DNA from: JBGPEQ01 sp050180895
GTDB taxonomy: Bacteria; Pseudomonadota; Alphaproteobacteria; Dongiales; Dongiaceae
Length of the DNA: 64,000 nucleotides
Direction: 5' to 3'
NCBI GenBank assembly: GCA_050180895.1
Contig: JBFXDS010000002.1
Coordinates: 496,001-560,000, forward strand
Shown here: positions 51,693-60,263 of the stretch, one piece after another
Numbering within the stretch: the first letter of the stretch is position 1
Layout: the number at the start of each line of letters is the position of its first letter
Notes under the pieces: generated by a model
The model's database searches: none
What the model saw: the letters and a program-made list of their open reading frames with translations, nothing else
Told to the model about the DNA's origin: nothing
Made by a program: the position numbers and the translations under genes

Positions 51693-52534
51693 AGCACCAA
51701 CTTCTTTTCCTCAGGCTCGAGGTTGTCGTAGTTCCAGAGCTGCTTGCCGGCGACGATCTTCGTCATGTTCTTGACGCCCTTGGGCGCCGACAGGCCGTAC
51801 ATCTTCAGCTTGCGCTCCAGCCACTGGCAGTCGAGGTCGGTCATCTCGCCTTCGACGGCATCCACGCCGAGGCCGTCGATCCGGCCGCCGACATAGATGG
51901 TGCCGTCATACATGGAATCGCCGAGATTCTTGCCGGCGTCGCCCAGGATGACCATCCGGCCGCGCTGCATCATGAAGCCGCAGAACGCGCCGGCGCGGCC
52001 GCCGACGATGATGGTGCCACCCTTCTGGTCGATGCCGACGCGGGCGCCGACATCGCCCTTGCAGACGAGATCGCCGCCGCGGATGGCGGCGCCGAACGTC
52101 GACCCGGCGTTCTTCTCGATGACGATCGTTCCGGCCAACATGTTCTCGGCGCAGGACCAGCCGACGCGGCCCTCGATGACGACGTTCGGGCCGTCGATCA
52201 GGCCGCAGCCGAAATAGCCGAGGCTGCCCTTGATCCGCAGGTTGACGCGGTTGAGGATGCCCACGGCGATGCCGTGCTTGGCGCCGGGATTGTGCATGAC
52301 GATGCTGCCATGCCCCTGGCTCAAGAGCTCGCGCAGCTTCAGGTTGATCTCGGTCGCCGACAGCTTCTCCGCGTCGAACTCCGCGCGCTTGTTGAAGTCG
52401 ACGTCGTAGGCGGTCGGGTAGAGGAAGTTCTCCTCCTCGTCCGGCGTGAAGAAACGCTGCTGGGTGCGCCCCGAGAGCTTCTCGGTGTGCATGCCCAGGT
52501 CGAAGGATTTCGGTTTCAATGCCATGATGCTCAC
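51689..52534 (-). CDS. glxC: Glutamate synthase domain-3-like beta-helix protein (GlxC / MgsB type)
   Basis: 281 aa. The right-handed beta-helix of the GltS C-terminal domain is evident in repeated turns: GLIDGPNVVIEGRVGWSCAE, AGTIVIEKNAGSTFGAAIRG, VCKGDVGARVGIDQKGGTII and YDGTIYVGGRIDGLGVDAVE. It is structural in glutamate synthase-type complexes. It overlaps glxB by ATGA (52531-52534). ATG 52525 is an alternative start. Confidence 0.87.
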   Translation of the reverse strand: MSIMALKPKSFDLGMHTEKLSGRTQQRFFTPDEEENFLYPTAYDVDFNKRAEFDAEKLSATEINLKLRELLSQGHGSIVMHNPGAKHGIAVGILNRVNLRIKGSLGYFGCGLIDGPNVVIEGRVGWSCAENMLAGTIVIEKNAGSTFGAAIRGGDLVCKGDVGARVGIDQKGGTIIVGGRAGAFCGFMMQRGRMVILGDAGKNLGDSMYDGTIYVGGRIDGLGVDAVEGEMTDLDCQWLERKLKMYGLSAPKGVKNMTKIVAGKQLWNYDNLEPEEKKLVL

Positions 52535-53466
52535 GCCTTCCAGACGCGGACTTCGCCCTCGTAGGGGTCGAAGGTGTCGATCTCGTGCGGGAATATGCTG
52601 CGGATGGCGACCTCCTCGGAGGCGAGCGCGATGAAGTCGCCGCTCTCGTAAAGAACCATCGGCTTCGCCGCCATCGTGTCTTTGGCCATGCCGAGGCTGT
52701 CGGATGTCGCCACTACATAGGTGAAGACGCCGTCGAGTTCCTCGATCGAATCCTTCATCGCGTCCTTGAGCTCCGCGCCCTGCTGCATCTTGTCGGCCAG
52801 ATAGACGGCGATCAGCTCGGAATCGCAGTTCGACATGAACCGGTGGCCGCGATGCTCGAGCGCCCGTCGACCCTTCCAGTAGTTGGTGAGCTGGCCGTTA
52901 TGCACGACCGAAACGTCGGCGAACGGATAGGCCCAGTAGGGATGGGCCGATCGGATGTCGACGTCGGATTCGGTCGCCATGCGCGTGTGACCGATGGCAT
53001 GCGTGCCGACGAAGCCCGGTAGGTGGTACTGGTCGGCCACGCGCGTGGCGTCGCCCAGGTCCTTGATCAATTCGAGACCATGACCCATCGAGAGGATCTC
53101 CGCCCCGTCGATATCCTCGATATAGTCGGCGAGCCGCCGGCGGTCGCCGTCATACCGGATGCGGTATCGGAAGGCGTATTCCGTCGCCTCCTCCTCTTTC
53201 AGGATCTCGGCGCCGAGTTCCTGGAGACGCCGATCGACCTCGGCGCGGCGCTGCTTCATCTGCTGATGGATATCGAAGCCCTTCTTCGCGTCCTCCTGCT
53301 CGGCGACCTTGAAGCGCAGCACCAGCTCCTCGCCCCTCGGCTTGCCGTAGAGGGCGAATCCCGTCGAGTCGGGGCCGCGATGCTTGAGCGAGAGCAACAT
53401 CGCTGTCATCTCCCGGCCGATATCGCCGGTCTTGCCGCGATGGATCAGTCCTGCAATGCCGCACAT
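52531..53466 (-). CDS. glxB: Class II glutamine amidotransferase-like subunit (GlxB / MgsA type)
   Basis: 311 aa. The Ntn-hydrolase nucleophile is Cys2 in MCGIAGLIHRGKTGDIGREM. Further class II motifs are LKHRGPDSTGFAL, GTHAIGHTRMATESDVDIRS and VVHNGQLTNYWKGRRALEHR. It would release ammonia or an amine from glutamine or a gamma-glutamylamide for channelling to GlxD. AAAGGAG lies upstream of the ATG. The ligase gene precedes it by 66 nt. Confidence 0.9.
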   Translation of the reverse strand: MCGIAGLIHRGKTGDIGREMTAMLLSLKHRGPDSTGFALYGKPRGEELVLRFKVAEQEDAKKGFDIHQQMKQRRAEVDRRLQELGAEILKEEEATEYAFRYRIRYDGDRRRLADYIEDIDGAEILSMGHGLELIKDLGDATRVADQYHLPGFVGTHAIGHTRMATESDVDIRSAHPYWAYPFADVSVVHNGQLTNYWKGRRALEHRGHRFMSNCDSELIAVYLADKMQQGAELKDAMKDSIEELDGVFTYVVATSDSLGMAKDTMAAKPMVLYESGDFIALASEEVAIRSIFPHEIDTFDPYEGEVRVWKA

Positions 53467-53497
53467 GGACGAAAACTCCTTTCAGTGATGCGCGCCG

Positions 53498-53526
53498 CAG
53501 GGGCGGTCGGCTAGCCGCCCCCGCGG
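53498..53526. repeat. GGGGCGG palindrome between glutamate ligase and glxB genes
   Basis: GGGGCGG and CCGCCCC arms (53500-53522) flank a short spacer containing GGCTAGCC. It is the same general class as the other gap palindromes and sits in the 66-nt intergenic space inside the operon. Confidence 0.55.
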
Positions 53527-53532
53527 AGCGTC

Positions 53533-55002
53533 TTAGGGTAGATAGTCCCAGTACTGCTCGAGATCCCAGCGCGTGACGGTGGCCATGAACTTCTCCCATT
53601 CGTCGCGCTTGTAGTGCATGAAGACCCGGTACATCTCGTCGGGCAGCGCCGACTTCACCACCTCGTCCTTCTCGAGCTGCTCGAGCGCCTCGCCCAGCGA
53701 CATCGGCAGCTTCTTCACCTTCTTGCCGGCCGCCATCGCCTGGTAGATGTTGCGTTCCTCCGGCTCGCCCGGATCGAGCTTGCTGCTGATGCCGTCGTCG
53801 AACGACTTCAGCAGGCCGGCGGCCATCAAATACGGGTTCACCGTCGAGTCGACCGACCGGTACTCGAAACGGCCCGGCGCCGAGATGCGCAGCGCGCAGG
53901 TGCGGTTCTGATAGCCCCAGTCGGCATAGACCGGCGCCCAGAAGCCGGTGTCCCACAGCCGGCGATAGGAGTTGACGGTCGAGGAGCCGAACGCCGTGAG
54001 CGCGCCGACATGCTTGACGACCCCGCCGATGCAGTTGAGACCGATCGGGCCCGGCTTGGATTCGCCCTTGAGCGGCAGGAACGTATTCTCGCCGCCCTTG
54101 CGGTAGGAGAACACGTCGTCCAGGCCCGGCAACGACTTGTCGTTGCCGAGCGTGTTGATCTTGTCCTCGCCGCCGGTCCACAGCGACAGGTTGTGGTGGC
54201 AGCCATTGGCCGACACGCCCATGAACGGCTTGGCCATGAAGCAGGCGATGAGGTTGAACTCGCGCGCCACCTGAGCGCAGATCTGGCGGTAGGTCGTCAA
54301 CCGATCGCAGGTCCGGAGTGCGTCGTCGAACATGAAGTTGAGTTCGAGCTGGCCGGGCGCGTCCTCGTGGTCGCCCTGGATCATGTCGAGGCCCATCGCC
54401 TTGGCATACTCGATGACCTTCAGGAACACCGGACGCAGCGATTCGAACTGGTCGATGTGGTAGCAGTTCGGCTTCGAGAAGCCACCGTCGGGCAGCCCGT
54501 CCTCGCCCTTCTTCAGCCACATCATCTCGGGCTCGCAGCCGTGACGTAGATGCAGGCCCTTGTGCTTCTTCTGGAACTCGTCGTGGATGATGCGCAGGTT
54601 GCCGCGGCAGTCGGACGTGAGGTGGCCGCCGGGATTGACCTTCTCCTCGCGGTTGCGGAAGCAGGTACAGAACACGCGCGCCACGCGCTTGTCCCAAGGC
54701 AGCTGGCAGAAGGTCTCGGGATCGGGGATGCCGACCAGTTCAGACGCCTCGGGGCCGTAGCCGATGTAGTTCCTGTGGCGGTCGACGAACAGGTTGGCGG
54801 TCGAGCCGTACACCAGCTGGAACCCGCGCTCGGCATTCTGCTCCCAATGGTCGGCCGGGATGCCCTTGCCGACGATGCGGCCGGTCACCGAGACGAACTG
54901 GTAGTAGATGTAGGCGATGCCAAGCTCTTTGATCTTGGCACGCACCTGTTTGACGAGTTCCTTGCGGCCTTTCTGATTTACGTGGGCCTCTAGGTCGGTC
55001 AT
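53533..55002 (-). CDS. Glutamine synthetase-fold ligase, probable gamma-glutamylamine synthetase
   Basis: 489 aa, longer than GlnT. GS motifs: HGCEPEMMWLKKGEDGLPDG, MIQGDHEDAPGQLELNFMFD, GVSANGCHHNLSLWTGGEDK, SSTVNSYRRLWDTGFWAPVY and RTCALRISAPGRFEYRSVDS. It is clearly distinct from the GlnT at 32106 and the PuuA-like enzyme at 15152. The operon with glxBCD predicts ligation of an amine to glutamate, giving the gamma-glutamylamide used by the GlxB amidotransferase. The amine is unknown. Confidence 0.82.
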   Translation of the reverse strand: MTDLEAHVNQKGRKELVKQVRAKIKELGIAYIYYQFVSVTGRIVGKGIPADHWEQNAERGFQLVYGSTANLFVDRHRNYIGYGPEASELVGIPDPETFCQLPWDKRVARVFCTCFRNREEKVNPGGHLTSDCRGNLRIIHDEFQKKHKGLHLRHGCEPEMMWLKKGEDGLPDGGFSKPNCYHIDQFESLRPVFLKVIEYAKAMGLDMIQGDHEDAPGQLELNFMFDDALRTCDRLTTYRQICAQVAREFNLIACFMAKPFMGVSANGCHHNLSLWTGGEDKINTLGNDKSLPGLDDVFSYRKGGENTFLPLKGESKPGPIGLNCIGGVVKHVGALTAFGSSTVNSYRRLWDTGFWAPVYADWGYQNRTCALRISAPGRFEYRSVDSTVNPYLMAAGLLKSFDDGISSKLDPGEPEERNIYQAMAAGKKVKKLPMSLGEALEQLEKDEVVKSALPDEMYRVFMHYKRDEWEKFMATVTRWDLEQYWDYLP

Positions 55003-55073
55003 GGAATGCCCCCTGTCTTTTCGAGGTTTGATGGCGATGGTGCGGGTAACGACGGGTCGGTAGCCGGATCCTC

Positions 55074-55092
55074 ACCAATTTGATACCAATTT
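55074..55092. promoter_or_regulatory. Repeated ACCAATTT sites, candidate GntR/FadR operator upstream of the ligase gene
   Basis: ACCAATTT occurs at 55074-55081 and 55085-55092. The overlapping TTGATACCAA (55080-55089) is a near-palindrome of the form bound by FCD-type GntR regulators. The same motif occurs in the regulator's own leader at 56621. Confidence 0.45.
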
Positions 55093-55166
55093 TCAGCGGT
55101 GCGGCCGGCAACCGGACGAGCGATGGATTTCCCCGGTTTTGCGCGTCGCGTCAAGCCCTCCCGCCC

Positions 55167-56507
55167 TCAGCTCCAGGGGAAGGGGCTGTTCGACACGGGA
55201 TGCAGCTTGCCGTCGGCAAAGCGCGAGAAGCGGAACGGCCGCAGCAAGTCGCTCTCCTCGCCGACGATGTCGTCGGCCACCAGCTTGCCGACGCCGATCA
55301 TCTTGTAGCCGTGATTGGAGTCGGCGATGAAATAAGCGTTCTGGCTGAAGCGATCGAACACCGGGAAGCTGTCGGCCGTAAAGCAGCCGATGCCCCCCGA
55401 GGGCTCCTTCTTGTATTTCGGCATCTGCCCGTGGAAGCGCTTCTGGCAAAACGCCAGCGCCGACACCCACATATGCGCGAACTCGTCGCCGACGATGAAG
55501 TCCGGCGAGTCCGGCCCGTAGGGATCGACCGCCACCTCGTCCACCGGCGTCTGGATCTTGTAGGGCATGGCACCGCCCTGCACGCCGCCGAAATTGAAGT
55601 CGGGCTTGTAGTAGATGCCCCACAGCTTGTCGGTGATCACCGAGCCGTCGACATCCGACAGCAGCGGCGCGTCGGTATCGACATGGATCACCGGCGGCAT
55701 CCTGCCGTCGTTGGTGCGCTGCAGCTTCGGATCGACGCCGAGCGTGCCCTCCTGCAGGCTCCAATAGACCCACATCGGGACATCTTTGTGGACCTTCCCG
55801 TCGCGGCCCTTGATGTCGATGGCTTTCGGCAATTCCAGCATGTCCCAGATGTGCTTCACCCAGGGGCCGACGCCGACGATCACGTAGTCGCACGCGACGG
55901 TGCCCTTGTCGGTGACGACCGCCGTCACCGCGCCGCTGCCGTCGCGCTTGAAGCCGGTAACCGCCACGCCGGTCATGATGCGCACGTCCTCGTTCTCCGC
56001 CTTCTTGGCGAGGCCGTAGATGGAGGCGCGGTTGTTGGCGTAGCCGCCCTTCTTCTCGTGCAAGACGGAGGTGATGCCCTTGGCATGCCAATCGTCGAAC
56101 AGGCCCTTCATGTATTTCAGGCTGTCCGCCTCGCCCTCGACGAAGACCGACTCATAGCCGATCGCCTTCTGCTGCTCGTAGATCGTGGCGACGTCCTTGT
56201 GCATCACCTCCGGGCTGATCTGCATGTAGCCCACGGGATGGTAGCTGAACGCCTGCGGATCGCTCTCCCACACGGAGACGCTGTGCTGCATCAGGCGGCG
56301 CATGGCCGGCTGGAAGTAGTTGTTGCGGATGACTCCACAGGCGATGCCCGAGGCGCCGGCGGCAATGCCGGTCTTGTCGAGCACCAGGATGTCCCGCCCG
56401 CCGCCCTTGCCGGCCTTGCGCAGGTTCTCGGCCAGATGCCAAGCCGTGCTCAGGCCATGGATGCCGGCGCCGATGACGACGTATTTGGCGTGCGTGGGAA
56501 ATGCCAT
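55167..56507 (-). CDS. FAD-dependent DAO/SoxB-like amine oxidoreductase
   Basis: 446 aa. The N-terminal FAD motif reads YVVIGAGIHGLSTAWHLAEN, then GIAAGASGIACGVIRNNYFQ, similar to the beta subunits of sarcosine oxidase/dimethylglycine dehydrogenase. The C-terminal flavin loop is FIADSNHGYKMIGVGKLVAD. No alpha, gamma or delta subunit accompanies it. It probably oxidises the secondary amine (N-alkylglutamate) made by the GS-GlxBCD enzymes encoded downstream. It is separated from them by 164 nt containing a putative operator. Confidence 0.8.
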   Translation of the reverse strand: MAFPTHAKYVVIGAGIHGLSTAWHLAENLRKAGKGGGRDILVLDKTGIAAGASGIACGVIRNNYFQPAMRRLMQHSVSVWESDPQAFSYHPVGYMQISPEVMHKDVATIYEQQKAIGYESVFVEGEADSLKYMKGLFDDWHAKGITSVLHEKKGGYANNRASIYGLAKKAENEDVRIMTGVAVTGFKRDGSGAVTAVVTDKGTVACDYVIVGVGPWVKHIWDMLELPKAIDIKGRDGKVHKDVPMWVYWSLQEGTLGVDPKLQRTNDGRMPPVIHVDTDAPLLSDVDGSVITDKLWGIYYKPDFNFGGVQGGAMPYKIQTPVDEVAVDPYGPDSPDFIVGDEFAHMWVSALAFCQKRFHGQMPKYKKEPSGGIGCFTADSFPVFDRFSQNAYFIADSNHGYKMIGVGKLVADDIVGEESDLLRPFRFSRFADGKLHPVSNSPFPWS

Positions 56508-56620
56508 GGAGGACCCCTCGAGAGCAGATCATGTCTTTCCGGCCCGCCGGCTCCTGGAATCCGGAACTTTGCCTTGACGGGGCGGCAAAACATTCTGATC
56601 ATAAGCTGAGCCGTTTTCAA

Positions 56621-56659
56621 ACCAATTTTTATAAAGGCACAGGAATGGCCAGAATTGGT
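56621..56659. promoter_or_regulatory. ACCAATTT...AATTGGT dyad at the GntR regulator start
   Basis: ACCAATTT (56621-56628) and AATTGGT (56653-56659) are inverted around the start codon of the regulator gene. Together with the sites at 55074-55092 this suggests autoregulation and control of the divergent cluster. Confidence 0.4.
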
Positions 56660-57418
56660 GCAAGGGGCGGAACGACCCGCGGCTCGCCGGGCCTGGCGCT
56701 GGCAGCCACATCGGAAAACATTGCTCCGCTCCGCATCGTCAGCGACCCCATGCGCGGCTCGTCCTGGATTACCGGGCAGCTGCGCAAGGCCATCCATGAC
56801 GGCGCCTATGCGCACGGCGAGAAGCTGCCCGCCGAACGCCAGCTGGCCGACGCGTTCGGCACGTCGCGCACGACGGTGCGCATGGCCCTCGACCAGCTGG
56901 AGCAGGAGCGGCTGGTGACGCGGCGCGTCGGCGCCGGGACCTTCGTGAACTACCGCGCCGCCGCCAAGGACGACGACGTCACCGAGCTAACCAGTCCGCT
57001 GGAGTTGATCGAAGTGCGGCTGGCGCTCGAGCCGCACATGACCCGCCTCGCCTGCGTCAACGCCACCGCGCGCGACATCGACCGCCTGTCGGAGGTGATG
57101 GGGAGAATAGGTTCCATCTGTGCGGACAGCGAGGGTTTCACCCAGTGGGACGAGGAGTTCCACCTCGCCATCGCGGAATGCACGCGCAATCCCCTGCTGG
57201 TCTCGCTCTACCGGCAGATCAACGACGTGCGGACGCACAAGCAGTGGAACGCCATGAAGGACAAGGTCCTGACCGCGGAACGCATCGCCGACTACAACCA
57301 GCAGCACCGCAGCCTGTTCGAGGCGATCCGCAGCCGCGACGTCGAGGGGGCGGTGGCCATCATCACCGCCCACCTGCACCAAGCGCGCCGGCAGTTGATG
57401 GGCGCGGGAAGCGAGTAG
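56645..57418 (+). CDS. GntR-family (FadR/FCD type) transcriptional regulator
   Basis: 257 aa. The winged helix covers about residues 40-105 (GSSWITGQLRKAIHDGAYAH, then LPAERQLADAFGTSRTTVRM). An FCD ligand-binding domain spans about 115-250, with metal-site histidines in EEFHLAIAECTRNPLL, HRSLFEAIRSRD and AHLHQARR. FCD regulators bind small carboxylates. It is divergent from the DAO-family oxidoreductase and is the likely regulator of the 49.7-56.5 kb cluster. An upstream in-frame ATG at 56501 is considered unlikely. Confidence 0.88.
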   Translation: MARIGARGGTTRGSPGLALAATSENIAPLRIVSDPMRGSSWITGQLRKAIHDGAYAHGEKLPAERQLADAFGTSRTTVRMALDQLEQERLVTRRVGAGTFVNYRAAAKDDDVTELTSPLELIEVRLALEPHMTRLACVNATARDIDRLSEVMGRIGSICADSEGFTQWDEEFHLAIAECTRNPLLVSLYRQINDVRTHKQWNAMKDKVLTAERIADYNQQHRSLFEAIRSRDVEGAVAIITAHLHQARRQLMGAGSE

Positions 57419-57501
57419 CCCGCGACTTCACGGGATTCGCCCGGGCGAACGGCCGCACAAGCCAAAGCGGACGCGGAAGAGGCGGGAGTGCCGGCCGGCC
57501 G

Positions 57502-58422
57502 TCAGGCCGAGGTCGCGGTCTGCTGCGCCAGGGCGGCACGGCCTTGTCGCATCTGATCGAAGCCGCTGGCGAAGCCGGCGGCGAGGACGACCACGCAGCC
57601 GATGATCTCGGACCAGCCGAAGGGATCGTCGGTCAGGATGCTGGCGCTGACCGTGGTCGCGATCACATCGAATAGGATGAGAGTCGAGACGCGGCCGGGA
57701 TCGAGCTTCGTCGCCGCCCAGGCCAGCAGAAATTGCGAGGGGATGGCGATTACGACGGCGAGCACCACGACCAGCGGCAAGGCCGCGAGCACGCTCCGCG
57801 CCGCTGGCGTCATCTCGGCGCTGAACAGGCTGGCGAAGACGATGCCGAGCGCGGCGCAGGCCGCGAACATGACGAAGCTCGAGTCGTACCCCGACACCGC
57901 CGGCCATTTTCGCGATGCCGCCGCCGCCAGCGCGAACAATGCGCCCGCCAGCAGCGCCATCCATTCCTGCGGCGTCGCCGGCACCGGCAGGCCGTCCTCC
58001 GTGCCGAGCACCACGGTCGCGCCGATCACGCCGAGGATGACGGCCGCCAGCCGCAGCGGGGTCAGCCGCTCGCGAAACGCTGCGACCGCGAGCAGCGTTC
58101 CCCAGACCGGCGTCAGATAGAACAGGAGGGTGACGCGCACCACGCTGCCGTGGATGACCGCGTGGCTCCAGAAGGCGAGCGGCATCGCGTAGGCGACGCC
58201 CACCGCAATCACCGGCCACGGCATCGCGCGCCAGTGCCGCCAGCGGCACGCGAACAGCGGGATCAGGGCGATCGCCGCGGCGCCATAGACGACCGCCAGC
58301 GTCCATCCCGGCGAGATTTCCTTGGCCTCGATCAGGCGCAGGAAGATCCACCAGCAGCCCCAGGTGGCGCCGACGGCCGCGACGACGAACGACGCCGACA
58401 GTTCCTGCATTCCCCGAGTCAT
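57502..58422 (-). CDS. EamA/DMT-family transporter
   Basis: 306 aa with about ten hydrophobic helices in two EamA repeats: ASFVVAAVGATWGCWWIFLR at the start, PLRLAAVILGVIGATVVLGT in the middle and WSEIIGCVVVLAAGFASGFD near the end. The family exports amino acids and small metabolites. The substrate is unknown. It converges with the GntR regulator gene. Confidence 0.87.
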   Translation of the reverse strand: MTRGMQELSASFVVAAVGATWGCWWIFLRLIEAKEISPGWTLAVVYGAAAIALIPLFACRWRHWRAMPWPVIAVGVAYAMPLAFWSHAVIHGSVVRVTLLFYLTPVWGTLLAVAAFRERLTPLRLAAVILGVIGATVVLGTEDGLPVPATPQEWMALLAGALFALAAAASRKWPAVSGYDSSFVMFAACAALGIVFASLFSAEMTPAARSVLAALPLVVVLAVVIAIPSQFLLAWAATKLDPGRVSTLILFDVIATTVSASILTDDPFGWSEIIGCVVVLAAGFASGFDQMRQGRAALAQQTATSA

Positions 58423-58491
58423 GCTGCTGCGTCCCCCGCCCGAACGGCCGCCCTTATAGCGGACGGGAGCGCCGAAGTCCCGCCCCGGCGA

Positions 58492-59106
58492 TCAGTCGAA
58501 CTCCGCCTGCGTGATCAGGACATGGCCGGGCTGATCGGCAACGCGGTCGAGCCAGGCGCGGATGCGCGGATAGCGGTCGAGATCGAAGTCGCCCTCCTCG
58601 GCCACGTGGGTATAGGCGTAGAGCGCGATATCCGCGATCGAATAGCTGTCCGCGACGAAGAAGCGGCGGCCGTCCAGATGGCGTTCCATGACGTTGAGCG
58701 CCTCGTAGCCCTTCTGCCACTTCTCCTGCAGCCGGTCGGCCCACGCCTTGCGCTTGCCCAGCGAATGGATCCAGAAGCGGGCGACGGCGATGGCGGGCTC
58801 ATGGCTGTACTGCTCGAAGAACATCCACTGCAGAGTCTCGGCGCGCGCGAAACGGTCGGCCGACAGGAACGGCGTGTTCTCGGCGAAGTAGAACAGGATC
58901 GCGTTCGATTGGGCGAGGCGGCGCCCGTCATCGAACAGGAGCGCGGGAATGCGCCCGTCGGGGTTGATGGCGAGGAACTCGGGCGTCCGCGTTTTGCCCT
59001 TGAGAATGTCCTTCTCGATCAGATGAAAGGGAATGCCGAGCTGCGACAGCAGCAGGCGGACCTTGTAGCCGTTGCCGGAAGGAAGATAGTCGTAGAGCGT
59101 CAGCAT
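58492..59106 (-). CDS. Glutathione S-transferase
   Basis: 204 aa. The thioredoxin-like N-terminal domain reads MLTLYDYLPSGNGYKVRLLL, with the GSH-binding NPDGRIPALLFDDGRRLAQS (cis-Pro, Gln-Ser). The all-helical C-terminal domain contains RFFVADSYSIADIALYAYTH, the N-capping box of GSTs. A serine near position 10 could be the catalytic residue. The substrate is unknown. Confidence 0.88.
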   Translation of the reverse strand: MLTLYDYLPSGNGYKVRLLLSQLGIPFHLIEKDILKGKTRTPEFLAINPDGRIPALLFDDGRRLAQSNAILFYFAENTPFLSADRFARAETLQWMFFEQYSHEPAIAVARFWIHSLGKRKAWADRLQEKWQKGYEALNVMERHLDGRRFFVADSYSIADIALYAYTHVAEEGDFDLDRYPRIRAWLDRVADQPGHVLITQAEFD

Positions 59107-59218
59107 ACCGGTCGGTTCCCGTCCAACCGCACGGTATCTGCCGCCATGCTCCTGTCAATTGAGGAAACCTAACCTCCCGGGTGAGGCCGGCTCACGTCTT
59201 TGGTTCGGGCGCCCGCCC

Positions 59219-59332
59219 TCAGTGACCAATGAACGGCGACGCCAGTATGAGGAAATAGGGCGTGGCAATGGCCACGCCAATGGCCAGCACCAGCACCTCG
59301 GCCGACGCGGCTGCCAACCTGCGAATCATCAT
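59219..59332 (-). CDS. 37-aa single-span membrane peptide
   Basis: A short minus-strand ORF starts MMIRRLAAASAEVLVLAIGV and ends IATPYFLILASPFIGH, a single hydrophobic helix after a basic start. GGAGGGG lies just upstream of the ATGATG start. It stands alone between the GST gene and the MBL hydrolase. Function unknown. Confidence 0.5.
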   Translation of the reverse strand: MMIRRLAAASAEVLVLAIGVAIATPYFLILASPFIGH

Positions 59333-59495
59333 GGTCCCCTCCAAATCCCCGTCGTGCATCCAATGTCCGTTGTCGTATAGATACGCGCGCCGCACGGCGG
59401 CCGGAATGATGGCGATCACACATGGTGAATTTTCCGTCAATCGGCGGCGCAAGATTGGAGAAGCGGCTTAATATACTGATTTAAATGGTCTTTTC

Positions 59496-60263
59496 GTGCT
59501 GACAGCGACTCCTGAGGCATGGTACGCGGTCGAGCGGCTGGCCGATGGCGTCGCCCACATCTACGAGCCGCACATCCGGCCCTTCTATCGCTGCAACATC
59601 TGGCACGTCCGCGGTCGCGCGCGCGACCTGCTCGTCGATTCCGGCATGGGCGTGGTGCCCCTGCGCAATCGGGTGGCGCTGCTCGTCGACCACCCGGTGC
59701 TGGCCGTCGCCAGCCACACCCACTTCGATCACATCGGCAGCCATCACGAGTTCGCCGAGCGTGCCGTGCATCGCGCCGAGGCCGAGATCATGGCCGCGCC
59801 GGCGCGCGACCGTACCCTGGCCGACCGCTATGTGCGCGACGCGGTCGAGGCCGAGCTGTTCACGATGCTGCCGCCCGCCCCCTATCGCTCCGACGACTAC
59901 ATCGTGGCCCCGGCGCCGGCGACGCGCATTCTCGAGGACGGCGACGTCATCGATCTGGGCGACCGCCATTTCCGGGTGCTCCACCTGCCCGGCCATTCGC
60001 CCGGCGGCCTCGCGCTCTGGGAGGCCGCGACTGGCATCCTGTTCTCCGGCGATACCGTCTATGACGGCCCGCTGATCGACGACGCCTACCACTCCGACAT
60101 CGACGACTATGTCCGCAGCATGGAGCGGCTGCGCGAGCTCCCCGTGCGCGTCGTCCATGGCGGCCACTTCGCCAGCTTCGGGCGCGACCGCTTCGTCGAA
60201 CTGATCGACGCCTATCTCGCTGCCAGGCGCTCCTGGACTAGGAGGACGCCCCCTTCGGGCTGA
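59496..60263 (+). CDS. Metallo-beta-lactamase-fold hydrolase
   Basis: 255 aa from a GTG start. Metal ligands are visible in SHTHFDHIGSHHEF, LPGHSPGGLALWE, LFSGDTVYDGPLI and VHGGHFASFGRDRF. This is a glyoxalase II/lactonase-like MBL arrangement. The substrate is unknown. Its 3' end overlaps the convergent protease gene by 26 nt. Confidence 0.85.
   Translation: MLTATPEAWYAVERLADGVAHIYEPHIRPFYRCNIWHVRGRARDLLVDSGMGVVPLRNRVALLVDHPVLAVASHTHFDHIGSHHEFAERAVHRAEAEIMAAPARDRTLADRYVRDAVEAELFTMLPPAPYRSDDYIVAPAPATRILEDGDVIDLGDRHFRVLHLPGHSPGGLALWEAATGILFSGDTVYDGPLIDDAYHSDIDDYVRSMERLRELPVRVVHGGHFASFGRDRFVELIDAYLAARRSWTRRTPPSG

Noticed and set aside
57440..57460. TTCGCCCGGGCGAA as a terminator between the GntR and EamA genes
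   Set aside because: The palindrome has no loop and no T-tract on either strand, so it is not a credible intrinsic terminator.
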